From contig OY783191.1 of the NCBI GenBank assembly GCA_963678675.1, forward strand, positions 24,262,955 through 24,326,954: a stretch of DNA of 64,000 bases. The letters run 5' to 3'. Each line of letters opens with the position of its first letter. Positions within the stretch are counted from its first letter, which is position 1. This DNA is from Xiphydria camelus (taxonomy: Eukaryota > Arthropoda > Insecta > Hymenoptera > Xiphydriidae). The notes under the pieces are model-generated. The model had not been told where the DNA came from. It made no database searches and saw only the letters and a list, made by a program, of their open reading frames with translations. The translations under genes were made by a program, and so were the position numbers. Shown here one piece after another: positions 10,880 to 22,119 of the stretch.

Positions 10880-11455
10880 ATGCTCATCATTACTGATACA
10901 AATTACATACCTACGTACTTGTAGGTATACGTACGTAGCTGCTTATTTAAGCGGATATGTATTATCTGTTTGTATGTACGTATTTGTTTCTTGCTTAGTA
11001 TACATATTATGTGTTCATTATATCTATGTACTTGCTCATCACTACGGATACTGTTTCCATACACAAATACGTAGTTGCTCATTAATGTGAATATGTATAT
11101 TCCTGGGCCTTATATATTAGGTGTACATCTTTGCTTCTGTCATTTTCCTGATGATGATAGATAGAAAAAACGGCGGAAGAAAAGTTGTACACCTAATACG
11201 TAGATGCTAATTACTGCGATATACATTACTACGTGCCGGTTTACGCAAGTTCTCGTAAATGCAGATACTCGTCTTGTACTTGACAGATGAAAGATGCATA
11301 TTTGTATATGTAATTGCTCATAAATGCGGTAAATAGTTATACGCATTTCACATAGTGGATACATAATTATGCTGTGCTTGAATATGTAGTTCCTCATCAA
11401 TGCTGATACACATTCGTGGTCTGTATAGGCGATTGTTCATTGATGCCAGTATTTT
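10880..11455 (+). repeat. Degenerate minisatellite with a TTGCTCATNAATGC motif
   Basis: A loosely conserved ~20-base word close to TTGCTCATTAATGCGGATA recurs at about 10880, 10938, 11032, 11075, 11204, 11249, 11314, 11390 and 11433, usually after ACGTA-rich DNA. Spacing varies from about 42 to 129. The block is old and diverged; no coding. Confidence 0.65.
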
Positions 11456-11482
11456 CATATACTAGCAAATAAGCTATTTCGT

Positions 11483-11930
11483 GTAGGTTCGAATCGTAAA
11501 ATATGAAGAAAGGAACGCATAGTAAACTAATCAGCTTCAATTGCATATTGCTTCATTTAAAGATTTTGTAATCTCTTTCTCATAGATGCGTTCATAACAG
11601 TTTCTTTTTGATTACTCATAAGCACGTATGAAATTTCTATCAGATTCTGCAAATACTAATAACTAAATCATGTTTTGTATCTTCGAATCCTATAATGAGG
11701 AAAGAAAAACATTGTAAACGTACGAGTTCTCATTGCATATTGCTTCGGATAGAGATTCCATAACGTATTACTCACAGATGCATTAGTATCAGTTTTTGTT
11801 TGATTACTTATAGATACAAATAAGTAGATTCTGCAAATAAAGGCGAATCAACTATTTTATGTACGTTCGAATACCATAATGCGAAGAAGAAAACGCATGG
11901 TAAACGGATACGATTTTTTAAATAAGTTTC
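11483..11930 (+). repeat. ~190-bp tandem repeat, ~2.4 copies
   Basis: Units begin at about 11483, 11677 and 11861 with TTCGAAT, then ATAATG(A/C)GAAGAA, ATTGCATATTGCTTC, GATTACT and AGATTCTGCAAATA in the same order. Periods are 194 and 184. Identity is moderate. Confidence 0.7.
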
Positions 11931-12074
11931 TATTGGATATTTTTTTAGTAGGGTAGCCTCACGCACCAACATTATCCAACATGAAGTATACGAGTATCAT
12001 TACCATCAACAAACTCAGTAGAGGTTCGTGCCAAATACGTTTGCGTAGCACGAAGCGCTGTGCTGGGTACATTT

Positions 12075-12321
12075 GAGGCGGTAAAAGCCAAAGTGGTGTA
12101 AGTCATTTCAAGAAATAGAAGAATTTAATAGAAATGTTGCCGTTTGTAACCGTTTGTAGTTTGCCGTTCGTATTTGTGCTGCCATCCTATGGACCTTTGA
12201 ACGAAGTTATAACTTACACCACTATTCTAGCTAACACATTTATTTATAGGAGATAACGTTTTTCGCCATTATCTTAAAATGGCAAAAAAGTGACTTACAC
12301 CACTTTGCCTTTTACCGCCTC
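12075..12321. mobile_element. MITE with 33-bp inverted ends
   Basis: The ends start GAGGCGGTAAAAGCCAAAGT and are mirrored at the right with small gaps. ATTT flanks both sides (12071-12074 and 12322-12325), a possible 4-base target duplication. Length 247, no coding. Confidence 0.75.
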
Positions 12322-12397
12322 ATTTATATATAGAAAAATTGAACTTACGATGTTTTAGAAGTAAGGTATTGATATTCGTCTTTGTTTTCCTGAGAAG

Positions 12398-12627
12398 GTG
12401 GAGAGAGATCGACATTTCTTAGAACACAATGCGCGGATATCGATACCTTACTTTGAAATATTCCCTCCAAATGTCAAACGTTTCCCGCCAACCAAACGGG
12501 TTGAAAAAATAGTGGAACTTACTTTTGAGACACCACTCGTATATAAACACAAACTATACCTTAATGGGAAAAAATTCAGCGGGGGCAGTTTTCAATATGG
12601 TTATCCGACTATACCCTTTGTTACATG
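12398..12627 (+). other. Open frame of unknown origin cut by the pogo-like insertion
   Basis: About 77 codons are open from an ATG, with a mixed, protein-like composition (for example FEIFPPNVKRFPPTKR and YKHKLYLNGKKFSGG). The frame runs straight into the left end of the pogo-like element at 12630. I do not recognise it. It could be a piece of a host exon or another element, or a chance frame. A 16-base inverted repeat (about 12361-12376 with 12437-12452) overlaps its start, which slightly favours repeat origin. Confidence 0.25.
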
Positions 12628-13411
12628 TAGGGGAGACCGGGGTTGGTTGTTACAATTAGTATAAAATGCGTACCGAGAATAATACAGCGCTACCATCAGC
12701 ATCATATGTTCAGCGCACGCGGCACCATCTTTCAGTGAAGTTGTGTTCAACTTGGCTGTGTCGTTACCGAATAAATAACACTTATTTGTTTTTTGACCGC
12801 TTTAGTAATATTTTATACACAGACATTTTAGTTTATTACGACAATGGTGCAAATGCTACATATCTAGCAATTTTTTTCAAGACATAACTGAATGTAAGTA
12901 ACATTTCCGACACTTCTATACTTCAATTAAATTTAAGGTTAGGTAAGTGTATTGGATTTTGTTCGAACGGCGCAGTCGGGGTTGGTTGTTACAGTTTCAG
13001 TGGGGTTGGTTGTTACATTGTAAACCAGCCCCAGCGTATGATTTTCTTGAAATAAGTGCTTAAGGTATTACCTCCACAAGATCATTGAATTAAGAAATGG
13101 TTGAAATTTGATATACATTTTATTTAATGTATTATCCAAACATTTGTGTAATTTAAATAAGTTTGACCACCCCAAACCTGAGATATTTACACTTGAAGTT
13201 GGCTTGATTTACACGTAACAAATACGTTATGACGGGCAAAACAGTACGTCATTAGTCTACCGTCAAAACTAAAATTAAGAAGTTGATAAAAAACGAGGAT
13301 AAGGTAGAGTAGGATATCACAAATAATGTGAAAAAAATGAGAATTATTTACCATCTAATTTTTCCAAGATATAACCGCGAGAAGCCCTCACAATTTTGGT
13401 CGTATAGCATA

Positions 13412-13681
13412 CCCCCACAAAAACAGATTCTCTGTAAAAAAAACGGCAGCATGTTCATTCAGTGCAAACAAAAATTGATACCTACGTAAAATACTCTCCA
13501 AAAAAGATTTGAAATCAATTAAGATCGCCATGTTCAAGATTTATATATAAAAAGTAAAAGGCATCATTTGAAAGGAAAATTATTGTAAATCAAGTTACTA
13601 AACAATTCGACTAAAGAATTTATTAAAAAAATTTTAATAAAAAAGAACTGTTCTGTTCTGAGAATCTGTTTTTGTGGGGGG
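13412..13681. mobile_element. F element, internally deleted copy
   Basis: The left arm of the F palindrome (see 22120-22857) is present, but the centre and most of the right arm are missing: the sequence jumps from AATAAAAAAGAAC to GAGAATCTGTTTTTGTGGGG. It marks the left edge of the block nested in the pogo-like element. Confidence 0.75.
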
Positions 13682-14357
13682 ATTTCATTACTTTTTGGAA
13701 TTTATTCATGAGGAGAATACGTACATGTAGAAGAATAGCTTTCTATTAACACAAAATTAAAGTCTCACATTTTATACCGATACGAGCCAATTAATTATAA
13801 CCACTTACTTACTTTTGATTTATTCTCGTGATATTTTGAAAGGGATTTATAGACTAGAGAGAGCCCTTATATTTTTCACTTTGCCTTAGTATTTTGGAGA
13901 AATAAAACATATACCGCTTTCGAATTTACAGGCCATCGGATTTTTCTTATATTTTGGTCGTCTACAGAAATCCATGAAGACGTTTTACCTTCAACTCTCT
14001 CTAAGTATACTCTTCCAATGACCATGACGAATTGTTTTATCACATGTAAAGATGCCACTTATGACAGTATATATGTTGTTACATATATTAACTCGAGACG
14101 TTGGAATAGTTTTAAGAAATCCTTTTGTATGCACCGCTGAAATTTCGCCCTTACTCATAAATAAATTTAATGTAATTATTACTACATCATTTACAGCTTC
14201 GATGCCGACCTAACGACTCATTTCAATCCGAGTAGAACCTTCATTGCAAATATCATCATAAACATGCCAATGCGAATAAAAATCATCTATTAACTGTTGC
14301 AGATCAAGTATTCCGTTGTGGTGGGGGTCCTGATTGGTCTACTCGCAAAGATGCGTA

Positions 14358-15811
14358 TTGGGATCTGACATGGGGGAGGAGCTTAGTTCGAAAAATCCAA
14401 TATGGCCGAAATGAGTATACTACCGATACAGAGTCTTATGGGAGTGAAGTCATTATTTATTGGTTTGGCACGCGCAGGGCTCCGCGAATCCTTCCCAACT
14501 TTCACTAGACTCGCGGGTGGACATGAGCACCCTTTGCCCTATGTTATCGTCCAGGGTTGACCTCCCATAAATATAAATTCAGCCTTCGAGACGCGCATAT
14601 GCCTGTCCATGGACGGGCGCATCACGGAACGTCGACGTATCTGCGCGCAACCCCGGAGTCTTTCACGTTTTTACTCTTCCACTTTCTCGAAACTTTCTTC
14701 TCACATCGTGAAATGGAAAAAACCCGCCCTTATGCTAAAGCATACCCCTTCCTTGCGAGCCGTTTCCCGGCAGTCGTGAAAAATTCGTTATCGTGTTCGT
14801 ATCTCCTCCTGCTCCTCACTTGCGCAAGCATCGCACTCATTCTAAGTGTTCCCGGACATTCGTTGTTAACCCGAAAATAGAATCTATGTATTTACCAAAC
14901 TACAACCCTCTCTCTCCAGTTTCTTCGCTTCTGCCTACTTCTTCATCGCAACAGAGTTCTTTCCTGGATTCCGATTCCATTCCCTTTCTCTCCTCAAACT
15001 ATTTTATGTTTGGTCTTCCGAACATTTACGAATGGCTTTAACTATGAACGAGATTTGCTCTTAGGTAGGTATCTCACACCTTCTATTTTTCTATTAATTC
15101 AACATATGAATAAGGTATAATTTTTAATAATATAATAATGTTCTGTTCGCTCCGAGGTTTTTGAACGTACTGGACGCTCTTCGACCAGGAGCTTGTTGTA
15201 GGACTTTTTTAGTTTTCTCTTACGACCGGGGGTGGGAGTGCTAACTATGCAACGCGAAGAAATTTCCAGGGAAATGCGGAAGGCAGGATTAAGTGTTGTA
15301 AATCCCGAGGAAACTCCAGTGCTCGGTTCCTATGTCCCGGCCGACGTACACGTACACGGGACCCTGTGGTATTGAGGAACTTTCCCGGATCTAATTTATG
15401 ACTCAAAGGGTCCCAAGGAGAGTGTCGAATTTTTCCCTCGCACCGGTCTGGGGCCCAAATGCGAGAAGCATTTGGGCGAATATGCGACATACATACACCC
15501 GGGGACACGGAATCTGTCGCTGGTGACTTTTCTTAAATGTTATTTTTAAACGTACTAACCAATGAACAATTAATTCTCATGCGCTCATTAGCTACGGTGG
15601 CGTCTACTCTCGTTAATGAAAGCATGAGGATTATTAATCATTGGTTAGTACGTTTAAAAATAACGTTTAAAAAAAGTCACCAGCGACAGGTACCGTGGCC
15701 GCGGGTGTATATTAATCCAATGCCAGTCACTCGCTAACCCACTAAACGGTATACTAGGAATAGTTTTACTTCTCACCACCAGACTGCGTATCGAGACATG
15801 TCAGATCCCAA
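14358..15811. mobile_element. TA-flanked element with 15-bp inverted ends
   Basis: TTGGGATCTGACATG at the left and CATGTCAGATCCCAA at the right, flanked by TA on both sides. Other copies of the G repeat read through this site without it (GCGTATACG), which gives an empty-site comparison within the window. The interior (1.4 kb) is less AT-rich than the surroundings, has only ~80-107 codon frames with no motif, and carries a long hairpin at 15515-15688. Probably a non-autonomous mariner-type element or one that carries captured DNA. Confidence 0.7.
15515..15688. repeat. ~50-bp-arm hairpin inside the TA element
   Basis: TGTCGCTGGTGACTTTT at the left pairs with AAAAGTCACCAGCGACA at the right, and the pairing goes on through AACGTACTAACCAATGA for about 50 bases. 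The ~70-base centre pairs partly (GCTCATTAGC and similar). Confidence 0.8.
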
Positions 15812-16034
15812 TACGTTTCTTAGCGAGTAGACCAATCAGGACCCCCGCCGCAACGGAATACTTGAACCTGATTGGTCTCTTCGCTGAGTTGCGTGCACGC
15901 AAAGATACGAGTGACTCGAGAAAGGCCCCCCTGATCTCATGGTAGTTGTCAAATCATGCATGTAACCTCGAAATCAAGTGTACAAGTGATAAGATAATTA
16001 TTCGGGTTTCTTCGGTGAGTTACCCCAAGTGTTT

Positions 16035-16220
16035 AAAGTAGTTACTCCATTATTGTAATCCAATTTTATTGTATCCCTTATTTTTCTGCCACGACTTTGA
16101 TTGTTGATAGTGGATGGATCAGCCAGAAATTTGATTTTTATTCACTATCAACTATCAAAGTCCTGGCAGAAAAATAAGGGATACAATGGAATTGGATTAC
16201 AGTAATGTAGTAACTACTTT
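16035..16220. repeat. P hairpin, copy 1
   Basis: P is an imperfect palindrome of about 187 bases: AAAGTAGTTACTCCATTATT at the left, then TTATTTTTCTGCCACGACTT, a ~30-base loop (GGATGGATCAGCCAATAAAT), and the same sequence reversed to GTAACTACTTT. Twelve copies occur in the window. In most of them both outer sides continue into the same ~150-base end sequence (TTTATCGATATATTTCCTC to CCTCACTTCTATTTCATC), so P is the centre of larger palindromes. This copy joins G to E. Confidence 0.9.
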
Positions 16221-17271
16221 ATTATTATTTTTTCTTTATCGATATAGTCCCTCTTTCGTATTATACTATTCCAAGTTCGAATTTATATACCGACCTGTCA
16301 AACGTGAAGTGTAAATGTACCTCACTTTTGTCTCATTAAGTATTACTGCAGACTCTGACATATCATCTCGTACAGGTGCAACCGAAGAGGACCTAGCTCG
16401 TGTCCTGTCCGTAAAAAGATGACTCGATGGACATCGGAGAATATCAGACTTGTCACCGAGCGCCTATTACCCACGGTACATTTATTGCAATATGCGCTTT
16501 TCGTTTCAATTATTCCTGCTTTAAATAACTTTTACTTCTTTCAAAGCATTTACCTCTTGTACAAACTGTTCATCGTAGGGTGCAGCGATCAATGATTGTG
16601 ACTAATCGTAGACAAATTATTCCTGCGATGATATTCCAGTTGCAAAGCATACACTAGCAAGTCAGTTTACAGTATCCGATGTTTAGTATCAACTTTACCT
16701 CTTTTGGAACACCCATCACCTGAGCATAATCACGATTACGTTAATGTTAATCGCAGAATAGACCGTGAGCTCGGGCACATTATCGCAGTAGTAGTTCGGT
16801 ACACCGAATTGCTTTTTAGTTTTAATAGACGAACTTGTCTACGACGAGTCGCTATTATCAATCGCTGCCACCTACCACGAACAGTTCAAAAAAGGTTATT
16901 AGCTTGAAAGAAGTAAAAGTTATTTTACGCTGCAATAGTTGAAAGGAGAAACGCGTATTGCAATTAATGTACCGTGGGATATAGGTGCTCGGTGACAAGT
17001 CTGACATTCTCTAATGTCCATCGAGTCATCTTTTTGTGGACAGGACACGAGCTAGATCCTCTTCGGTTGCACCTGTACGAAAAGACAAGTCAAAAAATCA
17101 TGAGTCTTCATGAAAATCTTCTTACCTACACGTTCTGCAGTAATACTTAATGAAATAAAAGTGAGGTACATGTACACTTCACGTTGTTTGACAAGTCGGT
17201 ATATAAATTCGAACTTGTGGGATAGTATAATACGAAAGAGGAAATATATATTGATAAAGAAAAATAATAAT
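16221..17271. mobile_element. E element, copy 1 (between two P hairpins)
   Basis: About 1.05 kb that is itself inverted about a centre near 16760. The ends carry the shared end sequence; the core carries GGTGCAACCGAAGAGGA, TGACTCGATGGACAT and TTATTGCAATACGC words in both orientations. The 67-codon frame at 16704-16907 also appears in the other two E copies, but lies in the inverted core and has no known motif. Confidence 0.8.
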
Positions 17272-17451
17272 AAAGTAGTTACTACATTACTGTAATCCAA
17301 TTCCATTGTATCCCTTATTTTTCTGCCGCGACTGATTGTTGATAGTGAATAAAAATTAAATTTATTAGCTGATCCATCCACTATCAACAATCAAAGTCGT
17401 GGCAGAAAAATAAGGGATACAATGGAATTACAATAATGGAGTAACTACTTT
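17272..17451. repeat. P hairpin, copy 2
   Basis: Joins E to Q. The right arm has a short deletion (AATGGAATTACAATAATGG). Confidence 0.9.
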
Positions 17452-18279
17452 ATTATTATTTTTTCTTTATTTATATATTTCTTCTTTCGTATTATACTAT
17501 CATAAGTTCCAATTTATATACCGACCTGTCAAGCGTGAAATGTACATGTACCTCACTTTTATTTCATCTCTTCATCGCCTCTGGGGTATAATCATTTACA
17601 TCCCACAAAGCACGTTTTTGCAAGTAACTTTTCTGTAACATTCATGCGATATCTTGCAATATTCATGAATACTACCATATGTTAGAAATATATATTTCTT
17701 GATAAATTCGCGAATGTTGCAAAATATCATAGAAACATTTCGGAATCATTACATCGAAAGATTTCCTCGATAAGATTGTTCTTGTCAGAGCTGAATTATA
17801 TGGGGTTTTTATAATTATTTTAGGAAGTCCCAGAAGAATACAGATGCAGCATAATATAGATCTGTGCTAGAAAGAATAAGGAATAACCTTCGACGAGTAT
17901 TCGGGCTGTGGCAACAGAGGTTAGAATCAGCAGATCATGGTAGGGAGGATATTGAAGGATGAACGCACGTCCATGCACTCGAGGCAGCAGATCTAACCCA
18001 CCAAATAAACTAATGCAGCTGGTTCTTGGAACAACAAGTGGACGATCCCTCGTTCAAAAGAAACCCCCTCGGGTTCGCACATGATTTGGAGTCCTTCTGG
18101 GTGGAATTCAATAGCAGTACGTTTATTTCTCTAACAAATTATAAATAACACAATTATATTCAGTATTTCACTATTTAAAATATACCCAACTTACTCTACA
18201 TAGAAATTAAGAAACTATATTAATCTGAGTTAACTAATTCTATAGATAATAATGACAGAATTATTAAAAGTGATTAAGA
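17452..18279 (+). mobile_element. Q element, copy 1
   Basis: About 830 bases that recur reversed at 28795-29617 and 47540-48358, and in this orientation at 51630-52378. After the shared end sequence come ATATATATTTCTTGATAAATTC, TTTTTATAATTATTTTAGGA and, on the minus strand at about 17960-18130, the exon-like block with MCEPEG. No transposase frame. Confidence 0.8.
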
Positions 18280-18391
18280 GTAGATGGATCAACCAATAAA
18301 TTTGATTTTTCTTCACTATCAACTATCAAAGTCGTGGCAGAAAAGTAAGGGATACAATGGAATTAGATTACAATAATGTAGTAACTACTTT
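18280..18391. repeat. P hairpin, copy 3 (right half and loop only)
   Basis: The left arm is missing: Q runs into the loop at GATGGATCAACCAATAAATT, followed by a complete right arm ending GTAACTACTTT. Confidence 0.8.
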
Positions 18392-19029
18392 ATTATTATT
18401 TTTCCTTTATCGATATATTTCCTCTTTCGTATTATACTATCAGAAGTTCCAATTTATATACCAACCTATCAAACGTGAAATGTACATGTACCTCACTTCT
18501 ATTTCATCTCTTCTTCGCCTCTGATGTAACGATGGAAATTACAAAATATCCATTTAAAGTGGAACACGTGCATGCACTCGAGACAGCAGATCCAGCTCGC
18601 CAAATGAACTAATGCAACTGGTTCTTGGAACAACAAGTGGATGATCCTTCGTTCGAAAGAAACCCCCTCGGGTTCGCATACGATCTATAACAAATTGTAA
18701 ATAACAATCATATGGGGTTTTTATAATTATTTTAGGAAGTCCCAGAAAAAAACAGGTGCAGTAAAATATCGATGCTGTGCTAGAAAGAATAAGGAATAAC
18801 CCTCGAACCCTAATCGGTATCAGTGATTCCTCATTGACTGTCGTTACAACGGAGACGAAGAACAGATGAAATAGAAGTGAGGTATATGTACACTTCAGGT
18901 TTGACAGGTCGGTGTGTAGATTGGAACTTGTAATAGTACGAAAGAGGAAATATATCGATAGAGAAAAAATAATGATAAAGTAATTACTTGATTGTTGTGA
19001 TTCAATTCCATTGAATCTCCTATTTTTCT
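18392..19029 (+). repeat. Short Q variant joined to a reversed end sequence
   Basis: Starts with the shared end sequence, then on the minus strand a copy of the exon-like block (about 18540-18700), then a Q fragment (GGAAGTCCCAGAAAAAAAC), then the end sequence in reverse leading into the D element. It is the mirror of 27360-27996. Confidence 0.7.
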
Positions 19030-19928
19030 CCCACGGCTTTGATTGTGACAGAGAAGAAAAGCCATCAATTCATCTCGTGCTCGCATGACGCTGAAACAAA
19101 AAATAGAATTATCACAAAGATAATTGTCCTTCCATCGAAAGTGAGGTTAAAGCTGTCAGATGGCAATTAAAGTTATCTGATGGTAATTCTTCTGAAATAC
19201 TGCCGTCTCCTTTCCTGCTCTTTATGCACAGGCAACCAAAGAAACACAGCACTGCATCCGTTCACTATCTCGATTATCGAAAAAAAAACAAACGATTATT
19301 AAACTATACGGAGCGTCTGTCACATTCACCACTATTGAGATTCATTACTCCGATTACACTGAATTTTTACATTTTATTAACAAGCGCGTCCGAGGATCGA
19401 AATAAACGCGAAGTTAATCGTTTCGCGAATGGAAATATTTTATTAATTTTGAAAAACAACTAAACATTCAAGGAATATATTCTCTCACACACTCTCACAT
19501 ACATTTGATTGCGTATGCGTGTGGCCGCATCTGTGTACACATTTCCGACCATGGCCGAATATCACCGAAGACAGGCGGAATTTTTGTGAGATTTTGACAT
19601 ATATATATCGCCCGAGAAATCGGATTCTCGACTTTTAGGCGCAAGGGGCGTGGCTTCGCGTTGCTAAGGAAAAATCTCTGTTAATATGTAACTTACAACA
19701 TTTACTCTGGTCTCTATCGATAGAGAATAGTCGATTTATATGGCGGAACTAAGCATAGTTTTGGTTATAACCGTATATTTATTGAGAAAATTCGATGTAA
19801 TAATTGAGGGGTGCAGGGGGCAGACATTTGTGGTGTAAAGAGACACGGGTGCTCGCGACATCAGCGCTGTCGTGTCTGAGCCCGGAACTACTTGAACGAA
19901 CATGCCGCGAGACACTACCGTGTCTCTT
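19030..19928 (-). mobile_element. D element, minus-strand copy
   Basis: On the minus strand it starts AAGAGACACGGTAGTGTCTC (a small hairpin), passes CAGCGCTGATGTCGC, TCTGCCCCCTGCACCCCTCA, GATTTCTCGGGCGATATATA and CATCAAATGTATGTGAGAGT, and ends at GTTTCAGCGTCATGCGAGC, where it joins a half P. Several copies exist (25149, 32575, 42863, 52430, 53711). It is GC-richer at its start. No coding motif; the ~100-codon frames are not conserved in sense between copies. Confidence 0.8.
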
Positions 19929-20492
19929 GATATCTGCAAGGCCTGCAAGCGAACGAGAGCGTGGAGGGGGAACAAGACAGCGAGTCACGAGCGTCGCTCA
20001 CACGCACACAGAAGAGTGCGTTGTCTATATATACAAGCTATTTCATATTTTGGGGCAAAGCCCGGACAGTTCCGCCAAAAAGTTTACTGGCAATGGTAGA
20101 TCAAAAACACAATATAGAATATATTTTACGGCAATAAATTATATCCATCGTATTATCTATTAGTACCGAGTCAATATTGCGTGGTTTTTAATTTTATTTA
20201 CTACTAATTAAACCAATTATCAATATTTTAAACATGAACATTGTATGTAACTTTTGGTTGAGGTTGTCGCGGAGGAACTACCTTAAACGTGTTCCGTCGC
20301 ACCGTTCGACGGAATTCGGAGGGTTGATTCATGCTTCTTGGTAGCATCGATCACTGTTCCGACAAACGATGGTCGGAACTTTGAATATCGTTTCTTAGCA
20401 GTTAGTATCACCGCGATATACATATTTAGTTAATCAAGGGTCAATTGCGAAGGCAAGGCGAGCGGTATGTTCCATGAACCGCATAGCTCTTT
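19929..20492. other. Right part of the pogo-like element, mostly unassigned
   Basis: Between the D element and the transposase remnant. Holds a short perfect stem GTTCCGAC/GTCGGAAC near 20357-20380 and no convincing frame. It is probably pogo interior or an unknown insertion. Confidence 0.4.
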
Positions 20493-20826
20493 ATGGGCAA
20501 CTCTCTTAATAAAAACGAATTACAAAAAGAGCAAGAAAAACGAGACGCCAAAAGAACTAAACACCAAATTAAGCAAAGTAGAGTAAAGAGAAATATAGCA
20601 GTAAAAAGCAAAGGAAAACAAATAAAAAAAGAAGAGTAAACCACTTGACGAGGAATCAAGCGATGAAAACGACACATTGTGCTTAGTTTGTGCTAAAACA
20701 TATTCCAATTCTAAATCTGGCGAAAAATGGATAAAACGCACCAAATGCCATGGATGGGCTCATGAGCTATGTGTTGAAGTCGGTTTGTACTATGTATGTC
20801 TCAACTGCGACTCTGATGATGACTAA
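20493..20826 (+). pseudogene. Pogo-like transposase, C-terminal zinc-finger part
   Basis: A Lys/Glu/Arg-rich, probably helical segment (NELQKEQEKRDAKRTKHQIK) runs to a stop at 20637-20639. One frame over, from about 20641, it continues with an acidic stretch and a PHD-like cysteine/histidine finger: CLVC, then GEKWIKRTKCHGWAHELC, then VCLNCDSDDD and a stop at 20824-20826. This tail is typical of insect pogo/Tigger-like DDE transposases as I remember them. The frameshift lies in an A-run near 20622-20630. The catalytic region is absent upstream, so this is a remnant. It sits about 230 bases inside the right inverted end at 21060-21086, which fits a transposase stop codon. Confidence 0.7.
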
Positions 20827-21059
20827 ATAACAATACCTATGTGATTGTAACAACTAACGCCGAAGATGTAACAACCAACCCCGCTGTGGGGTTGGTTTTT
20901 ACAACTGACATGCCCCTCTTAATATGCATGCAGCATAATTTCTGTTAGAGATGAATAAGCGATGCTTTATTTTTTAAAAGTATAAGTTCGAGTTCAATGT
21001 AAACACTCCTTTTTTTAAATCAGTTTCAATAAATTCCCAAAATATATGATTATATAAAA

Positions 21060-21086
21060 ATTGTAACAACCAACCCCGGTCTCCCC
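21060..21086 (-). repeat. Right terminal inverted repeat of the pogo-like element
   Basis: 27 bases identical to the reverse complement of 12630-12656; TA follows at 21087-21088. Confidence 0.85.
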
Positions 21087-21088
21087 TA

Positions 21089-22119
21089 TCACATGTCCTT
21101 CTTGGCATTAAATAACTTTTACTTGAGAGACTTGTTCGTGAAGTGACAAATAATGGAAATAAGTAGGATGACCATCCTGAATGGAACACCCTGTATACAT
21201 ATTGCATTTTGAAAACTTTCGAGAAGAATTCCTTTATTCCGTCATATTTCGTACTTCCGATTAAATAAACTAGTGCAGCTAATCTAATGAACATTGGATT
21301 GGTAACACAGAGCGGCTATTCGTGTTTCACGACCATCGTATACATTATACCACTTTAAGGGGTGACGAGCGAAGGCGGCTCCTCAACACTGATTCTGTTT
21401 GGTGAATCGAAGGGGTCGTCCGATGGGGATGACATACTGTCGATCGAACAAAGAGCTTCGTTTTTTAGATTGAATATTGGTCGATTCAAAGGGGATGAAT
21501 TCTCGCCGTTCAACTTCAGTATAATTGATCTCTCGCGAATCAAAATTTAATTAACTTCCATTCATGGAATATGTCAGAAAAAATCGCACTTGTTTTATTT
21601 ATGATAATTCGAGATATTCAAACGAATTGATTCGGTGCATTAAAATTCATACCCGTCGGTGTGCATCCTGAAATGTAAACTGATCGGGCAGATTAAATTA
21701 CATATAGCCCAAGTGAGAATCACAGAGAAAGTGTACAGATCTCATATTTTCTCGTTTCATTATACATTTCTAGTGATGTTTATTCTTTAGTTACCTTTAA
21801 ATTCTATGAAAGCAATTTGTATAAAATAATGCAACATGGACTATGATATTATTTGAACATTTCTAATGTCTAAATTTATCAAATTCTTTCTCAGCAGAAT
21901 AATATTGATTCGTAAATTATAGGATTAAGGATAAATAATTCGGTAAGATCATCTGTGATGAGGTGTTGTGGAGCTATGTATACAGTATGTCCCATTGGTA
22001 ACGCAAGTATTTGAATTTCCCTGACATTTGACTTTGGTAGCGCTTGGAACGGTGCTGTAGTTAGAGTTGACTTCAGAAGAGTGCGCTGTGTTCTTACGAG
22101 CCGTATTTCGAAACCTGTA
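21089..22119. other. Unassigned flank right of the pogo-like element
   Basis: Contains a possible MITE end ACACCCTGTATA near 21187-21198. At 21355-21550 both strands are open for 62 codons and neither translation is recognised. From about 21995 to 22119 a minus-strand fragment of the N repeat occurs (AGCGCTTGGAACGGTGCTGT, the same words as 23925-23960 reversed). No gene supported. Confidence 0.5.

Larger units (their letters stand above)
13682..16034 (-). repeat. G repeat, minus orientation, with a TA element inside
   Basis: The reverse complement of the G arm found at 29805-30701 and 49770-50661. It includes the diagnostic words CTTTGCCTTAGTATTTTGGA, the paired CCTGATTGGTCTACTCGC inverted repeat and the TTCTTCGGTGAGTT end. 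A 1454-base element has been inserted at 14358-15811. Open frames in it are repeat artefacts. Confidence 0.75.
12630..21086 (+). mobile_element. Pogo-like DNA transposon split by a nested repeat block
   Basis: Inverted ends of 27 bases start GGGGAGACCGGGGTTGGTTG at 12630 and mirror at 21060-21086, each flanked by TA (12628-12629 and 21087-21088). Subterminal copies of GGGGTTGGTTGTTACA occur near 12980 and 13005 and, inverted, near 20875, as expected of transposase binding sites. The left remnant runs to about 13411 and the right remnant from before 20493. Between them is roughly 6.5-7 kb of F, G, P, E, Q and D repeats. The C-terminal transposase part is at 20493-20826; no N-terminal DNA-binding or catalytic DDE part is visible, so it was lost or replaced. 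Confidence 0.65.

Noticed and set aside
14557..15041. Overlapping 107- and 82-codon frames as a captured gene in the TA element
   Set aside because: Composition is not clearly coding and no domain is visible; kept only as a question in the findings.
21355..21550. 62-codon frames on both strands as a possible small gene
   Set aside because: Either strand is equally open, no motif, no conserved copy; not enough to call a gene.
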